From NCBI GenBank assembly GCA_964418605.1, contig CAYQLY010000015.1, forward strand, positions 1 to 48,886: 48,886 bases of DNA, read 5' to 3'. Below are positions 18,422-28,300 of the stretch, piece after piece. Within the stretch, counting starts at the first letter, position 1; each line of letters opens with the position of its first letter. The position numbers and the translations under genes are program-made. The notes below the pieces were generated by a model that made no database searches, had not been told where the DNA came from, and was given only the letters and a program-made list of their open reading frames with translations. Origin of the DNA: CAYQLY01 sp964418605 (lineage in GTDB: Bacteria > Bacteroidota > Bacteroidia > Cytophagales > Cyclobacteriaceae).

Positions 18422-19276
18422 TTAGTGTTTAGGAAATACATGAGGTATCATAGCAAGTGCTTCATGAAGCTTATTCATATGAATGGGTAAATTTACTTTT
18501 TTTTCATTGAAGTAGTCAATAAGTTTCTCTGTAGCAATATTTCCTACGAGTTCGTCTTTGGCCATTGGACAACCACCTAATCCTTTTAATGCCCCATCGA
18601 ATCGTCGGCATCCGGCTTGATAGGCTGCGTCTATTTTTTCATAGACTGTGGATGGATGTGAGTGTAGATGAGCACCTAATTCAATAGTTGGGAATTTTTT
18701 ACTTAAATGATTGAAAAGATAGGTTATATTTTCTTTTGTAGATACGCCTATGGTATCAGCTAGTGAGATGATTGTAATATTGAACTGAATAAGTTTGTCT
18801 ATAAATTCTTCTACGAGCTCAATGTGAAAAGGGTCTCCGTATGGATTACCAAATCCCATGGATAAATAAACGACTACTGTTTTTTTGTGATTTAAGCTTA
18901 GGGATTGGATTTTTTCTAATTCTAGTATACTTTCATGTATCGTTTTATTGGTATTTCGCTTTTGAAATGTTTCAGATATAGATAAAGGAAAGCCAATGTA
19001 GCGTATTTCTGGAATTATGCAAGCCTGTTCTGCTCCACGAAGATTGGCAATGATAGCTAATAAATTAGTTTGAGTGTGGCTAAGGTTAAGTTTAGAGAAT
19101 ACCTCTGCTGTATCATGCAACTGTGGGATACTTTTAGGAGATACAAAACTTCCTGCGTCTATGGTATCAAATCCTACTTCCAATAACTTATTGATGTAAG
19201 CTATTTTCTTTTCAGTTGGTATAAATTCTTGTATGCCCTGCATAGCATCACGTGGGCATTCGATGATTTTTATCAT
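18422..19276 (-). CDS. Hydroxymethylglutaryl-CoA lyase
   Basis: Cleaves HMG-CoA to acetoacetate and acetyl-CoA in leucine degradation and ketone-body metabolism. The 284-residue TIM-barrel protein starts IIECPRDAMQGI (metal/substrate Arg-Asp), has GFDTIDAGSFVSPKSIPQL, SLADTIGVS, LGAHLHSHP (metal-binding His pair) and the catalytic-loop signature GLGGCPMAKDELVGNIATE with the active-site Cys. That Cys loop separates it from isopropylmalate or homocitrate synthases. It lies in a minus-strand run with ung upstream (11-bp gap) and the LutA-like gene downstream. Confidence 0.92.
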   Translation of the reverse strand: MIKIIECPRDAMQGIQEFIPTEKKIAYINKLLEVGFDTIDAGSFVSPKSIPQLHDTAEVFSKLNLSHTQTNLLAIIANLRGAEQACIIPEIRYIGFPLSISETFQKRNTNKTIHESILELEKIQSLSLNHKKTVVVYLSMGFGNPYGDPFHIELVEEFIDKLIQFNITIISLADTIGVSTKENITYLFNHLSKKFPTIELGAHLHSHPSTVYEKIDAAYQAGCRRFDGALKGLGGCPMAKDELVGNIATEKLIDYFNEKKVNLPIHMNKLHEALAMIPHVFPKH

Positions 19277-19287
19277 ATCTTTTTATA

Positions 19288-19950
19288 TTACCAGTTAATT
19301 TCTTTTTTACCTTTTGAGTGCAGATACGTATTCGTTTTACTGAAGTGCTTACATCCAAAAAATCCTTTGTCTGCTGAGAAAGGAGAAGGATGAGCAGCTT
19401 TTAAGACCAAATTCTTTGTTGTATCAATTAATGCTCCTTTTTTTTGAGCATAGGCGCCCCACAGTAAAAATACAACTTCTTCTTTCTGAGTGGATATGAG
19501 ATGAATAATGGCATCTGTGAATTCTTCCCATCCTTTGTGTTGATGTGAGCCTGGTTGGTTGGCACGAACAGTAAGTGTAGCATTAAGTAACAATATACCT
19601 TGTTCTGCCCAGCGCTCTAAGTTACCTGATGTAGGGATAGGTTTCCCTAGGTCGTTTTTTATTTCTTTAAATATGTTATTTAAGGATGGTGGAAAAGCTA
19701 CTCCATCATTTACAGAAAAGCAAAGTCCATGAGCTTGATTTTCCCCGTGGTAGGGGTCTTGACCTAGTATAACAACTTTAAGGTTTTGAAAAGGGCATTT
19801 TTCAAATGCGTTAAATATGAGTTTTCCAGAAGGATAGATTTTGGTTGTTTTATATTCTTCTTTGATGAAGGAGACTAATTTTTGAAAGTAGGGTTTATTA
19901 AACTCCTGCTGCAGGTGAGCTTTCCAAGAATCTGCAATAGCGACATTCAT
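19288..19950 (-). CDS. ung: Uracil-DNA glycosylase, family 1
   Basis: Removes uracil from DNA in base-excision repair. The 220-residue protein carries the water-activating loop GQDPYHG (catalytic D65, H68), the uracil-binding FPPSLNNIFKEI, and the Leu-intercalation loop AAHPSPFSADKGFFGCKHFSKTN. Length and motif order are those of E. coli Ung. It is the first gene of a minus-strand run ung, HMG-CoA lyase, lutA-like, and is divergent from apaG. Confidence 0.97.
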   Translation of the reverse strand: MNVAIADSWKAHLQQEFNKPYFQKLVSFIKEEYKTTKIYPSGKLIFNAFEKCPFQNLKVVILGQDPYHGENQAHGLCFSVNDGVAFPPSLNNIFKEIKNDLGKPIPTSGNLERWAEQGILLLNATLTVRANQPGSHQHKGWEEFTDAIIHLISTQKEEVVFLLWGAYAQKKGALIDTTKNLVLKAAHPSPFSADKGFFGCKHFSKTNTYLHSKGKKEINW

Positions 19951-20046
19951 GATGTGTAAATCTAAAGATATTTTTTTTATTTGAAAACTTGGTCTTGTAG
20001 GATACTTATTAGTACATTTGGATAGTATAGATCAGTATAGGTGTAT

Positions 20047-20442
20047 ATGGTCATAGCAACTACGAAAGGGGTAAAGGTAAGTGTGGAGTCTTCATATAAT
20101 TCAGATTATGTGAATGACAAGTCAGTCTATTCATTATACTATTTGTTTAATTATTTTGTGACGATTCACAATGAAAGTCAGCATGTTATTCAACTTGTTA
20201 GAAGACGTTGGGAAGTCTATGATGGAGATGGTTCGTTTACAAAAGTTGAAGGGGAAGGTGTTGTAGGGCAACAGCCTATTTTAGAGCCCGGGACAACTTA
20301 TCAGTATAGTTCAGGTTGTAAGTTAAAAGCGCCTATAGGTAAGATGGTTGGAATTTATATTATGCAAAGGTTAGTTGATGGTGAAGAGTTTGAGGTAACT
20401 ATTCCTGAGTTTACATTAATAGCCCCATATGTATTAAACTAG
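20047..20442 (+). CDS. apaG: ApaG-domain protein
   Basis: A 131-residue protein that is almost entirely a single ApaG (fibronectin-III-like) domain. Diagnostic stretches are YFVTIHNESQHVIQLVRRRWEVYDGDG, VEGEGVVGQQPILEPGTTYQYSSG and the closing IPEFTLIAPYVLN. ApaG was linked to Co/Mg efflux phenotypes in enterobacteria, but its biochemical role is unclear. An in-frame GTG at 20041 exists; ATG at 20047 (MVIATTKGVKV) is preferred. A TACATTTG box at 20013-20020 with TTG 21 bp upstream could be its promoter. Confidence 0.93.
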   Translation: MVIATTKGVKVSVESSYNSDYVNDKSVYSLYYLFNYFVTIHNESQHVIQLVRRRWEVYDGDGSFTKVEGEGVVGQQPILEPGTTYQYSSGCKLKAPIGKMVGIYIMQRLVDGEEFEVTIPEFTLIAPYVLN

Positions 20443-20463
20443 TCTCTAATTAATTAGTTTAGT

Positions 20464-21261
20464 ATGAAGAGATTAGGCGCAAGAGTTTACTTTATTTGTT
20501 CATATCTGCGGTATACTTATTTAGCTAAAGGTCTTTATCGTATTCACTCCCCTTTTGTTTTTCATTTTTATAAGCACATTTTACTTGGGAAAGTTCATAT
20601 ATCAGTTAGTTCAAAGATTGAATCGATACGTAAGCGAATGCGCATGGATAACTCTGTTTTTTCTTGTGAGGAATATGGTGTTGGCTCATTGTATAGTCGT
20701 TCTTCTGTAAGGAAAATAAAAAATATAGCAAAGAGATCATTAAAGAGTAGTAAACTTGCTCAGCTTCTTTATCGTCTTGTTTATTATCAACAGCCTACTT
20801 ATATATTGGATTTAGGGACATCTTTAGGGATAACAACAGCCTACCAAGCATCTGCTGTATCCAATTCATTTTTTTATACTTTTGAAGGATGCTCTTCTGT
20901 ATTGACATACGCTAATCAGATTTTTCAAGAATTAAAATTAAATCACATTAAATCGGTTCAAGGGAATTTAGATCATACATTGAAAAGTTTAATCACTCAA
21001 ATCCCTCAAGTTGATTATGTTTTTTTTGATGCCAATCATCAATTTTATTCTACGATGTCCTATTTTTTAATTTGCTTAGAAAAGGCACATGAGCATACTA
21101 TTTTTGTTTTTGATGATATTCACTATTCTCCAGAAATGTCAAGAGCTTGGAGAAAAATTAAAGAACATGATAGAGTTAGTATTACGATTGACCTTTTCTT
21201 TATAGGTATTGTTTTTTTTAAGACAACACAAGTAAAGCAGCACTTCGTACTGAGACGTTGA
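20464..21261 (+). CDS. SAM-dependent methyltransferase (class I)
   Basis: A 265-residue cytoplasmic protein with a Rossmann-type methyltransferase core in its second half. Motif I is YILDLGTSLGITTAY (about 113-127). An acidic residue follows in FYTFEGCSS, and VDYVFFDANHQFYST plus FVFDDIHYS fit the post-I and motif IV/V strands of O-methyltransferases. The N-terminal 100 residues are basic and helical (LYRIHSPFVFHFYKH), seen in Bacteroidota relatives. Substrate unknown. It follows apaG by 21 bp. Confidence 0.82.
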   Translation: MKRLGARVYFICSYLRYTYLAKGLYRIHSPFVFHFYKHILLGKVHISVSSKIESIRKRMRMDNSVFSCEEYGVGSLYSRSSVRKIKNIAKRSLKSSKLAQLLYRLVYYQQPTYILDLGTSLGITTAYQASAVSNSFFYTFEGCSSVLTYANQIFQELKLNHIKSVQGNLDHTLKSLITQIPQVDYVFFDANHQFYSTMSYFLICLEKAHEHTIFVFDDIHYSPEMSRAWRKIKEHDRVSITIDLFFIGIVFFKTTQVKQHFVLRR

Positions 21262-21340
21262 GCATAGTAAATTGTAATTGGAATTTGGAACAACATCAAA
21301 GTGATTCTATTTTGGTAAATTTGTATTAAGCTATGTTGTA

Positions 21341-21850
21341 ATGTCTAGAAGAGCACTTGTATTAAATCAAGATATGCGTCCTGTCGCAGTTTGCAGTGTT
21401 TATAGGGCTTTTTTACTCGTTTTTTTGGAAAAGGCAGAGTTGATATCTGTAGTACAGGATAAGCAATTGAGGACAGTGAATCGTGCTTTTCCTATGCCTT
21501 CTATCATTCAGTTGGTTCGATATGTGCGTATTCCTTACAAAGGAATGGTATTGACACGTCAAAATATTTTTAAACGCGATGGTTATAGATGTCAATATTG
21601 TGGAGCTATAGATAATCTGACACTGGATCATGTTATTCCTAAATCAAGAGGTGGGAGCTCCACGTGGGATAATTTGGTTACAGCTTGTAAAACATGTAAT
21701 TCTAAAAAAGGGGACTATACTCCTGATGAGTTGTCGATGACTCTCCTCCAAAAACCATTTAAGCCTTCGTTTAGTATGTTTTTACAGAATTTTTCAGATG
21801 AACTATATCAGGATTGGCTACCATTTTTGCAATCAAAATCGAAGATTTAG
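21341..21850 (+). CDS. HNH endonuclease family protein
   Basis: A 169-residue protein with a C-terminal HNH/zinc-finger nuclease domain: C84-x2-C87 (CQYC), the catalytic D96-H97 in LTLDHVIPKSRGG, N111, and C116-x2-C119-N120 (CKTCN). The N-terminal 70 residues (ALVLNQDMRPVAVCSVYRAF) match the conserved front half of a widespread stand-alone HNH family that is not associated with restriction modules. A TAAATTTG -7 box at 21316-21323 lacks a good -33 partner. The in vivo target is unknown; housekeeping DNA processing is plausible. Confidence 0.88.
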   Translation: MSRRALVLNQDMRPVAVCSVYRAFLLVFLEKAELISVVQDKQLRTVNRAFPMPSIIQLVRYVRIPYKGMVLTRQNIFKRDGYRCQYCGAIDNLTLDHVIPKSRGGSSTWDNLVTACKTCNSKKGDYTPDELSMTLLQKPFKPSFSMFLQNFSDELYQDWLPFLQSKSKI

Positions 21851-21851
21851 C

Positions 21852-21883
21852 TTTGTTTATTATTGAATAATTTCCTACCTTTG
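21852..21883 (+). promoter_or_regulatory. Bacteroidota-type promoter for rpsA
   Basis: TTTG at 21852-21855, a 20-bp spacer, then TACCTTTG at 21876-21883, matching TTTG/TAnnTTTG. It lies just after the HNH stop codon and 30 bp before the rpsA ATG. Confidence 0.7.
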
Positions 21884-21913
21884 CAGTTCTATTTTTAAGT
21901 TAACAATAAAAGC

Positions 21914-23734
21914 ATGAGTAAATTTGACGAAGAAATCAATTGGGATTTAGTAGATACCAAAGGCTATACGAGCTATTCTAAAGAAGAACGAGCTAAGTTA
22001 GAAAAAATGTATGAGAAAACATTGGTTTCTATTCCTGAGGAGGAGGTAACCAAGGGTACAATTGTTGGAATTACGGACAGGGATGTCATCGTCAATATTG
22101 GTTTTAAATCAGATGGTTTAATTCCTCTATCGGAATTTCGTGATATGGGTGAGCTTAAGATAGGCGATGATGTAGAAGTGTTTATTGAAAAACGTGAAGA
22201 TGTAAATGGGCAACTTATCCTGTCTGTTAAGAAAGCTAAATTAGCTAAAGCCTGGGAGCTTATACATCAAGCGATGGAAACTGATCTGGTTGTTGAAGGG
22301 ATGGTTAAGCGAAGAACGAAAGGCGGACTAATTATTGATATTTATGGTGTTGAAGCATTTCTTCCGGGATCTCAGATTGATGTCAAACCCATACGTGATT
22401 TTGATATTTATGTGAATAAGAAAATGGAGGTTAAGATAATCAAAATCAACCATTTAAATGATAATGTTGTTGTTTCACATAAAGTCTTAATTGAAAAAGA
22501 TATTGAACAGCAGAAATCAGTTATTCTTAATAATTTAGAAAAAGGACAGGTCTTAGAGGGTGAGGTAAAAAATATAACCAACTTTGGTGTATTTATAGAT
22601 TTAGGAGGATTAGATGGATTGATGTATATTACCGATATTTCATGGAATCGTGTTTCACATCCAGATGAAGTACTTCAGGTAGGTCAAAAGATAAATGTTG
22701 TTGTTTTAGACTTTGATGATGATAAGAAGAAAATATCATTGGGTATGAAACAATTAACTCCTCATCCATGGGATTCTCTTCCTGCTGATATTCAAGCGGG
22801 ATCAAAAGTTAAAGGAAAAATATCAAATATTTTAGAGTATGGTGCCTTTTTGGAAATTATGCCAGGCGTAGAAGGACTTATACATGTGGCTGAAACGTCA
22901 TGGTCACAACATTCTAAAAATTCTAATGACTTCTTTAAAGTTGGTGATGAGATTGAGGCAGTTGTATTGAGTATTGATCGTGAAGAACGAAAAATGTCTC
23001 TTGGTATTAAACAGCTTAGTGAGGATCCATGGATTCGTCAAGATACCCTTACCAAGTACGCAGTAGGCACTAGACATACTGGTATTGTTCGTACAACCAC
23101 ACCGACTTTTATGTACCTTGAATTGGAAGAAGGCATAGAAGGAAGAGTTAAGATATCAGACCTTTCTTGGACTAAAAAGGTTAAACATCCTAATGAGTTT
23201 GCTAAGTTAGGGGAGAAGTTGGAAGTGATTGTTTTGGAAATAGATGTTGAAAATAAAAAATTGACATTAGGCCATAAACAGTTAGAGGAGAACCCTTGGA
23301 ATACGTTTGAAACAATATTCACAGTTGGTTCTACTCACGCTTGTACTATTCTTAGTGAAAATGAAAAAGGGGCTGTTGTAGAGCTTTCTTATGGTATTGA
23401 GGGTTTTGTGCCTTTGAGACATCTTAAAAAACAGGATGGTAAAAAAGCTCAAATAGGTGAGAAAATAGATTGTGTAGTTGTTGAATTTTCGAAAGAAGAT
23501 AGAAAAATTATCTTATCTCATACGAAGACATATTCTATTGAAAAAGAGGAAGTAGAAGAGAAGAAAGAGAAAAAAGTTAAAAAACAAACTGAGAAATCAA
23601 CCTTGGGTGATATTGAAGCTCTTTCATCTTTGAAAAAGAAGATGTCTGGTGATGATCAGGAAGATGGTGAAAAAAAGAAAACAAAATCTAGAAAGACTAA
23701 ATCTAAACCTGACGATGGGGAAGATGACGAGTAA
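21914..23734 (+). CDS. rpsA: 30S ribosomal protein S1
   Basis: Ribosomal protein that binds mRNA during initiation. The 606-residue protein contains six S1 (OB-fold) domains, beginning near residues 46 (VTKGTIVGITDRDVIVNIG), 128, 213 (VLEGEVKNITNFGVFIDLGG), 297 (KVKGKISNILEYGAFLEI), 385 and 472. Domains 3-5 are the most canonical; the last two are more diverged. The tail from about 550 is a long Lys/Glu-rich low-complexity region. It has its own promoter and ends at a strong hairpin. Confidence 0.95.
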   Translation: MSKFDEEINWDLVDTKGYTSYSKEERAKLEKMYEKTLVSIPEEEVTKGTIVGITDRDVIVNIGFKSDGLIPLSEFRDMGELKIGDDVEVFIEKREDVNGQLILSVKKAKLAKAWELIHQAMETDLVVEGMVKRRTKGGLIIDIYGVEAFLPGSQIDVKPIRDFDIYVNKKMEVKIIKINHLNDNVVVSHKVLIEKDIEQQKSVILNNLEKGQVLEGEVKNITNFGVFIDLGGLDGLMYITDISWNRVSHPDEVLQVGQKINVVVLDFDDDKKKISLGMKQLTPHPWDSLPADIQAGSKVKGKISNILEYGAFLEIMPGVEGLIHVAETSWSQHSKNSNDFFKVGDEIEAVVLSIDREERKMSLGIKQLSEDPWIRQDTLTKYAVGTRHTGIVRTTTPTFMYLELEEGIEGRVKISDLSWTKKVKHPNEFAKLGEKLEVIVLEIDVENKKLTLGHKQLEENPWNTFETIFTVGSTHACTILSENEKGAVVELSYGIEGFVPLRHLKKQDGKKAQIGEKIDCVVVEFSKEDRKIILSHTKTYSIEKEEVEEKKEKKVKKQTEKSTLGDIEALSSLKKKMSGDDQEDGEKKKTKSRKTKSKPDDGEDDE

Positions 23735-23761
23735 GTCATACTCATGATTTCTTTATTATAG

Positions 23762-23797
23762 ATGGCGACTATATTAATAAATGGTCGCCATTTTTTT
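23762..23797 (+). terminator. Intrinsic terminator of rpsA
   Basis: ATGGCGAC (23762-23769) pairs with GTCGCCAT (23784-23791) across a 14-nt loop and is followed directly by a run of seven T. It lies 28 bp after the rpsA stop codon. Confidence 0.8.
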
Positions 23798-23810
23798 CTT
23801 CTCTATATTG

Positions 23811-23841
23811 TTGCTATCATCTTGATAAATTAATAAGTTTG
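23811..23841 (+). promoter_or_regulatory. Bacteroidota-type promoter for tRNA-Cys
   Basis: TTG at 23811-23813, a 20-bp spacer, then TAAGTTTG at 23834-23841. The -7 box ends 11 bp before the first tRNA base, the same geometry seen at tRNA-Glu in this window. Confidence 0.65.
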
Positions 23842-23852
23842 CGCGAGAGTTT

Positions 23853-23923
23853 GGTCGCGTGGCCGAGCGGTTAGGCAGAGGTCTGCAAAACCTTCTACAG
23901 CGGTTCAAATCCGCTCGCGACCT
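23853..23923 (+). tRNA. tRNA-Cys (anticodon GCA)
   Basis: Acceptor GGTCGCG pairs exactly with CGCGACC, followed by discriminator T, the usual identity base of tRNA-Cys. The anticodon arm is GAGGT-CTGCAAA-ACCTT, giving anticodon GCA. The D arm is GCCGAGCGGTTAGGC and the T loop TTCAAAT. CCA is not encoded. Confidence 0.96.
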
Positions 23924-24000
23924 CTTAACTAAAGAATGATTTGAATATATTAGAAATCATTTTCTAGTGTTATTTTTGTGGTAGTAATTGTTTTAAACTA

Positions 24001-25278
24001 GTGATGATCAGCAAAATAAAGAAAATACTAATAGCAGGTTCCTTAGCTACGTGTTATCTGCTTGTTATAGCCTTGCATGATGTAAATGCTCAATCTGATT
24101 CTACTAAGAATATAAAAGGAGCGCCAGGAATTTCTACTGATGCCGCTATTATTGGTCAAGGAGAAACCCTTTTTACTAATAACTGTACATCTTGTCATCA
24201 GGTAAGCAATGAGGTTGTTGTAGGGCCTGGCCTAAAAGGAGTACATGAGCGAAGACCATTAGCATGGCTTATTTCATTTATTAAAAACTCACAAAAGGTT
24301 ATTCAATCAGGAGATAAATATGCAGTGGAGTTGTATAAGAAATACAACCAAACAATGATGCCTACTCATGATTTTACAGATGCTCAAATTGGCTCTATCA
24401 TTGCTTATATTCAATCTGAAAGTACGAAGCAACCAGTAGCTAAAACGGGTGATACTACTACGTCTACAGGGATTAGCTCTAATAATACACAAAGTGATGA
24501 TGGGTATGTTTCTATTGTGCTTATATCTTTTGTAGTTATTCTAGCTCTTATTATTGTTATTTTATTGCTTATCATTTCTGTTTTAACAAAGTATTTGAAT
24601 CAGCGGACTGATTTAGATGAAGAAGACAGAAAATTTTTAAATATTAAATTCGATCTTAGCCAACTTCTTCGAAGTAAACCATTTATTGGTATTGTTTTAT
24701 TTATTTTCATAGCCATTGTAGCAAAGGCATCATTAGATGGATTGTATAGTGTTGGAGTGACTCAAGGGTATGCACCAAAACAACCTATTGCTTTCTCGCA
24801 TAAGTTGCATGTTGGCCAGTATAAAGTTGATTGTAATTATTGTCATACAGGCGTTCGTAAAAGTAAATCAGCTACTATACCATCGATTAATGTTTGTATG
24901 AATTGCCATAATACGATCAAAACAGAATCACCTGAAATTAAAAAACTATATACGGCTATTGAAAATAATAAGCCTATTGAATGGGTAAGGGTACATAACT
25001 TGCCTGACTTAGCTTATTTTAATCATTCACAGCATGTTACAGTAGGAGGGGTGGAGTGTCAAACATGCCATGGACCAATTGAAAAAATGGAGCTTGTACA
25101 ACAATATGCTCCACTTACTATGGGCTGGTGTATTAATTGTCATAGGGAAACAGATGTAAATGGCCAGGGTAATTCTTATTATACTCGATTATTAGAAAAT
25201 CATGCGCAGTTTCATAAAAAGGGCAATATGAAAGTAGTAGATATTGGAGGACTTGAGTGTGCACGATGTCATTATTAA
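24001..25278 (+). CDS. actA: Alternative complex III subunit ActA, multihaem cytochrome c (six haem motifs)
   Basis: Periplasmic electron-transfer subunit of alternative complex III. The 425-residue protein begins with a signal sequence. A monohaem cytochrome c domain follows (CTSCH at 62, with a distal Met in MMPTH), then two membrane segments (about 170-195 and 228-246), then a pentahaem region with CNYCH (278), CMNCH (299), CQTCH (353), CINCH (377) and CARCH (420). First gene of an operon with actB 38 bp downstream. A TATTTTTG box at 23971-23978 may be its -7 element. Six haem motifs in one chain implies fusion of a monohaem domain to the pentahaem ActA core. Confidence 0.93.
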   Translation: MMISKIKKILIAGSLATCYLLVIALHDVNAQSDSTKNIKGAPGISTDAAIIGQGETLFTNNCTSCHQVSNEVVVGPGLKGVHERRPLAWLISFIKNSQKVIQSGDKYAVELYKKYNQTMMPTHDFTDAQIGSIIAYIQSESTKQPVAKTGDTTTSTGISSNNTQSDDGYVSIVLISFVVILALIIVILLLIISVLTKYLNQRTDLDEEDRKFLNIKFDLSQLLRSKPFIGIVLFIFIAIVAKASLDGLYSVGVTQGYAPKQPIAFSHKLHVGQYKVDCNYCHTGVRKSKSATIPSINVCMNCHNTIKTESPEIKKLYTAIENNKPIEWVRVHNLPDLAYFNHSQHVTVGGVECQTCHGPIEKMELVQQYAPLTMGWCINCHRETDVNGQGNSYYTRLLENHAQFHKKGNMKVVDIGGLECARCHY

Positions 25279-25316
25279 TAATATATAATTTTTGCATTTT
25301 AATTTAATTAATTGAT

Positions 25317-28300
25317 ATGTCTAAAAAATATTGGAAGGGTCTTGAAGAATTAACAAATGATCCAGAGTTTGTTAAACATGCCAACAAGGAGTTTTATGAT
25401 TTTGATAAATCGATTGAGGAGGAAAGCTCACCCAATCGAAGAGATTTTTTAAAACTAATGGGATTCAGCCTTGCTGCTGTTTCACTAGCCTCTTGTGAAG
25501 CACCTGTTAAAAAAGCTATCCCTTTTTTAAATAAGCCAGAAGAAATAGATCCCAGTGTTGCTAACTATTATGCATCAACGTATGTAGATGGGGGTGATTA
25601 TTGCAGTATATTGGTTAAAACAAGAGAAGGGAGGCCTATAAAAATAGAAGGTAATACATTATCTTCTGTTACTCAGGGTGGAACAAGTGCGCGTGTTCAA
25701 GCATCTGTTCTTTCTTTATATGATAAGCAAAGATTAAAAGGGCCTATGATAAATGGGAAGCCTACATCTTGGGAAGAGTTAGATAAACAAATAACTGCTA
25801 GGTTAGAAGGATATAAACATGATGGTGCTAGCATTTACATTATCTCTAATACTCTAATGAGTCCTTCAACACAATCAGTGATTGCTGACTTTGTAAAAAA
25901 ATATTCTGGGGCGGAGCATATCACTTATGACCCCTATTCGTATTATGCTATTACGAAAGCCAATAAAGAATCATTTGGTCGTCCTGTCATTCCTTCTTAT
26001 GACTTTAGTAAGGCTCATGTGATTGTTAGTTTTAGTGCTGATTTTTTAGGCACATGGTTGTCGCCTATTGAGTTTTCCAAGCAATATGCAAAGACTAGAA
26101 AAGTGGGATCTTCCAAGAAAACGATGTCTCGACATTTTCAGTTTGAATCTACTCTGACTCTTACTGGAGCTAATGCAGATTATCGGGTGGCCATTAAGCC
26201 TTCACAAGAAGGACTTGTTATTAGTAAATTATATAATTTGATTGCAGCAAAAGCAGGTAAAGCCCTATTATCTACTCCAGATATTAAAGTCAACCATCTT
26301 GATTTGGCAGCAACTAATTTGTGGGACAATAAAGGGGCATCACTTGTTGTAAGTAGTTCACAAGATCCTCATGTACAGCAAATAGTTAATGCGATTAACC
26401 ATTTATTACAAAATTATACATCAACTATTGATATCACAACACCTACATATCAAAAACAAGGGAATGATGAGGCAATGGCTCGTTTTGTAGATCATGCAGA
26501 AGGAGTAGGTGTGATTATATTTTATAATGCTAATCCTGTTTATGATCATCCATTAGGAGAGAAACTGGCTGTTGCATTGAAAAGTAAAGATGCTGGGGGT
26601 CCACTTACTATTTCTTTTTCTGATCGAGTAGATGAAACGACAGCATTGTGTCAGTTTGTAGCACCAACTCATCATTATCTTGAATCATGGGATGATATTG
26701 AGGTAAAAAAAGGATATTTTAGTTTAATGCAACCGACTATATCGCCTTTATTTCAAACTCGTCAGGCTCAAGAAACATTTTTAAAATGGTCAGGTTCTTC
26801 AATATCATATTATGATTATATACGTGCTTATTGGAAAACAAATTTGTTTAAACAACAGAATCGTTTTTCAACATTTGACGCATTTTGGGATAAAAGCTTG
26901 CATGATGGAGTATTTGAACTGAAAAAAAACAACATAGCTAACTCACCTTCTCTTTTAGGTGATGTAACGTCGTTAGCTCAAGTAATAGCATCATCCTATT
27001 ATGTCTCAAATACAAAGCCAGAATTAATGCTATATGAAAAAATAGGCATAGGCAGCGGTAAGCAATCTAATAATCCATGGTTGCAAGAACTACCAGATCC
27101 TATTACCAAAGTTTGTTGGGATAATTATTTAGCTGTTTCAAAAAAACTAGCTGTAAAGTTTGATCTTAAGCAAGGTGATATAGTACAGTTAGAATTATCT
27201 CCTACATACAAACTAAATCTCCCCATCCTTATTCAACCAGGCCAAGAGGAGTACACACTTGCTGTTGCAATAGGTTACGGCCGAACACATGCTGGAAAAG
27301 TTGGGAATGTGGTAGGAGCTAATGTTTATCCTTTAGCAAATGTATCTACAGGTACGACTCGTTTTTCGGTATTCAATGCGGATATTATAGTAAAGAAAAC
27401 AGGAGAAAAAAGAGAGCTGGCTCAAACCCAAACGCATCATACGTTTATGGGGAGGGAAACAATCATACAAGAGACTATTCTTAAGGAGTATCAAAAAGAT
27501 CCTCAAGCAGGAAGATTTAAACCTATTGTTTCAACATCAGAAGGTGAAAAGTCACCGCAAGAGTTAACATTGTGGAATACGCATACTTACCCTAATCACC
27601 ATTGGGTTATGTCTATTGACTTAAACTCATGTACAGGTTGTGGCGCATGTACGATTGCATGTCAAGCTGAAAATAATGTACCTGTAGTAGGTAGGGATGA
27701 AGTATTGCGTCGACGAGAGATGCATTGGATTCGTATTGATCGGTATTATAGCAGTGATGCTCAACCGGAAGATTTAAAAGGGTTAGAAGAAGCATCTGAA
27801 AATCCACAAGTAGTATTTCAGCCGATGATGTGCCAACATTGCAATAATGCACCTTGTGAAACAGTTTGTCCTGTTGCAGCTACTACACATAGCACAGAAG
27901 GTCTTAATCAAATGGCTTATAACAGATGTATTGGCACGCGATATTGTGCTAATAACTGCCCTTATAAAGTTCGTCGTTTCAATTGGTTTAAATACCATGA
28001 TAATAAACAGTTTGCTGATGTTAATGTGACTATGAATGATGATCTGGGTAAGATGGTCCTTAATCCAGATGTAACTGTTCGTTCGAGAGGGGTAATGGAA
28101 AAATGCAGTATGTGTGTACAGCGTATTCAAGAAGGAAAGTTGAATGCTAAAAAAGAAAAAAGAACAGTTAAAGATGGTGAAGTAATTACAGCATGTGCTT
28201 CATCTTGTCCATCAGATGCAATTGTATTTGGAGATTTAAATGATTCGGAAAGTAGAATAGCTCAACTTTTACAGGATGAAGTTAGTGGAAGGGCTTACCA

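Noticed and set aside
21341..21850. HNH protein as part of a restriction, CRISPR or phage-defence system
   Set aside because: No methyltransferase of DNA type, Cas gene, repeat array or phage gene is nearby; the neighbours are apaG, a small-molecule-type methyltransferase and rpsA.
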